A stretch of DNA of 64,000 nt from Pontixanthobacter aquaemixtae (GTDB lineage Bacteria > Pseudomonadota > Alphaproteobacteria > Sphingomonadales > Sphingomonadaceae), in contig NZ_WTYX01000002.1 in the NCBI RefSeq assembly GCF_009827395.1, forward strand, positions 620,001 to 684,000. Direction: 5' to 3'. Shown here one piece after another: positions 63,169 to 64,000 of the stretch. Each line of letters begins with the position of its first letter. Position 1 is the first letter of the stretch. The translations under genes were made by a program, and so were the position numbers. The notes beneath the pieces are model-generated. The model was not told the DNA's origin and ran no database searches. It worked only from the letters and a program-made list of their open reading frames with translations.

Positions 63169-63959
63169 AGAGCAAACTCCGTCACGATCGGAATATGATC
63201 GGAGGGTTTTTCCCAGCCCCGGCAATCTTCGTAGATGCGGTGACCAATCGCTTTCGCGGCAAGATCGGGCGATGCCCACATATGGTCGAGCCGCCGCCCG
63301 CGATCACCCACGCGGTAGTCCTTGGAACGGTAACTCCACCAGCTATAGTACCGGTCGGGATCCTTGATGAATTCGCGGCCCAGATCGACCCAGCCATGCG
63401 CATCCTTGAAGCGCTGCAATGTCTCGACTTCGATCGGCGTATGGCTGACCACTTTGAGCAGTTGCTTGTGGCTCCACACATCGCTTTCCAGCGGGGCGAT
63501 ATTGAAATCGCCGACGATCAGGGAGGGCCGGTCGATCTTGCCTGCCCAATCGGTCATCCGCCCCAAAAAGTCGAGTTTCTGGCCGAATTTGTCATTCACT
63601 TCACGATCGGGGACATCGCCGCCTGCGGGGACATAGACATTCTCGATCACCATATCCTGACCGGGGCCGGTCAGTTCGACACCCACATGCCGCGCTTCGC
63701 CATTGTCCTGCCAGTCATGGCGGCTGAACTCTTTCATCGGGATCCGGCTGACCGTGGCGACCCCGTGATAGCCCTTTTGCCCGTGCACCGCGTGGTGGGT
63801 GTAACCAAGCGCGTTGAACGCTTCGAAGGGGAACGTTTCCTCAACCGTTTTGATTTCCTGAAGGCACAGTATGTCGGGCGCTTGCTCCTGTAGAAACTGC
63901 GCCACGATGGGCATGCGAAGGCGGACGGAGTTGATATTCCAGGATGCTACAGAGACCAT
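63165..63959 (-). CDS. xth: Exodeoxyribonuclease III
   Basis: A 264-aa AP endonuclease/3'-5' exonuclease of base-excision repair. It begins MVSVASWNINSVRLRMP, with the metal-binding Glu in DILCLQEIKTVEETFP. Further on are HGQKGYHGVATVSR, ENVYVPAGGD, LIVGDFNIAP, WSYRSKDYRVGDRGRRLDHM and the catalytic SDHIPIV at the end. The start at 63959 is favoured by family alignment; an in-frame start at 63995 has no support and the ribosome-binding site is weak. It is the first of three overlapping genes (xth-ribA-GNAT). With ung it covers two steps of uracil repair in this window. Confidence 0.95.
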   Translation of the reverse strand: MVSVASWNINSVRLRMPIVAQFLQEQAPDILCLQEIKTVEETFPFEAFNALGYTHHAVHGQKGYHGVATVSRIPMKEFSRHDWQDNGEARHVGVELTGPGQDMVIENVYVPAGGDVPDREVNDKFGQKLDFLGRMTDWAGKIDRPSLIVGDFNIAPLESDVWSHKQLLKVVSHTPIEVETLQRFKDAHGWVDLGREFIKDPDRYYSWWSYRSKDYRVGDRGRRLDHMWASPDLAAKAIGHRIYEDCRGWEKPSDHIPIVTEFAL

Positions 63960-64000
63960 GGGGCCGCGATAAGGTGGCGAGGCCGCGCTGTCCATTCTCA

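Overview
The window looks like a chromosomal segment of an alphaproteobacterium of the order Sphingomonadales, most likely an Erythrobacter/Altererythrobacter-type marine or freshwater heterotroph. The grounds are GC-rich coding sequence, family-level resemblance of many products (DUF3576 lipoprotein beside leuS, XrtA/exosortase-A glycan genes, DUF4019 LuxR proteins, OprB-type porin, PHB enzymes) and ATGA/TGATG start-stop overlaps in most operons. I saw no rRNA, tRNA, CRISPR array, phage gene or insertion sequence, so this is mostly core chromosome with a few accessory metabolic cassettes. Nothing was searched against a database; all names rest on recognised motifs and lengths.

Layout. 0-11 kb: the end of a PhoD-type phosphatase, thrS, a TauE/SafE permease, agmatine deiminase and an M28 lipoprotein peptidase (minus strand), then the coupled run glnE-bcp-DUF455 and a secreted M23 peptidase closed by a clear terminator. 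11-15 kb: a tightly overlapped acyl-CoA synthetase / CYP108-like P450 / SDR operon. 15-20 kb: galU, murA, a ribbon-helix-helix protein, a membrane-tethered LuxR-DUF4019 regulator, phaB and an unknown exported protein. 20-27 kb: DUF3576-leuS-lptE-holA facing rnd-lptC-lptA across a REP-like repeat, then ung. 27-41 kb: an OprB-type porin, gltBD, a large disordered two-TM protein, and two exosortase-A-associated glycan genes with a small membrane protein between them. 40-49 kb: MaoC hydratase, thiolase, DUF4126, phaZ, an MsbA-like ABC exporter, an M13 peptidase and uppP. 49-56 kb: phenylalanine hydroxylase, PPK2 and a four-gene CoA-thioester operon headed by small lipoproteins. 56-64 kb: recQ, an SPFH membrane protein with a small RHH regulator behind a near-perfect 28-bp palindrome, a beta-helix protein, psd, GNAT, ribA and xth.

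How the genes fit together. Envelope assembly is heavily represented (murA, uppP, galU, lptA/C/E, psd, the MsbA-like exporter, M23 and M13 peptidases, the glycan ligase and glycosyltransferase). Carbon and energy storage is represented by phaB, phaZ and PPK2. Nitrogen handling is represented by glnE, gltBD, agmatine deiminase and phhA. The P450 cassette and the CoA operon suggest catabolism of a hydrophobic carboxylic substrate, which is an inference.

The most interesting unexplained signals are the palindrome/SPFH/RHH unit at 58.4-59.6 kb, the acidic disordered membrane protein at 35.7-37.6 kb, the membrane-anchored LuxR protein at 17.6 kb, several probable non-ATG starts (ATT for psd, CTG for ribA, TTG for phaZ and DUF455), and a shared promoter element ahead of phaB and the MaoC gene.
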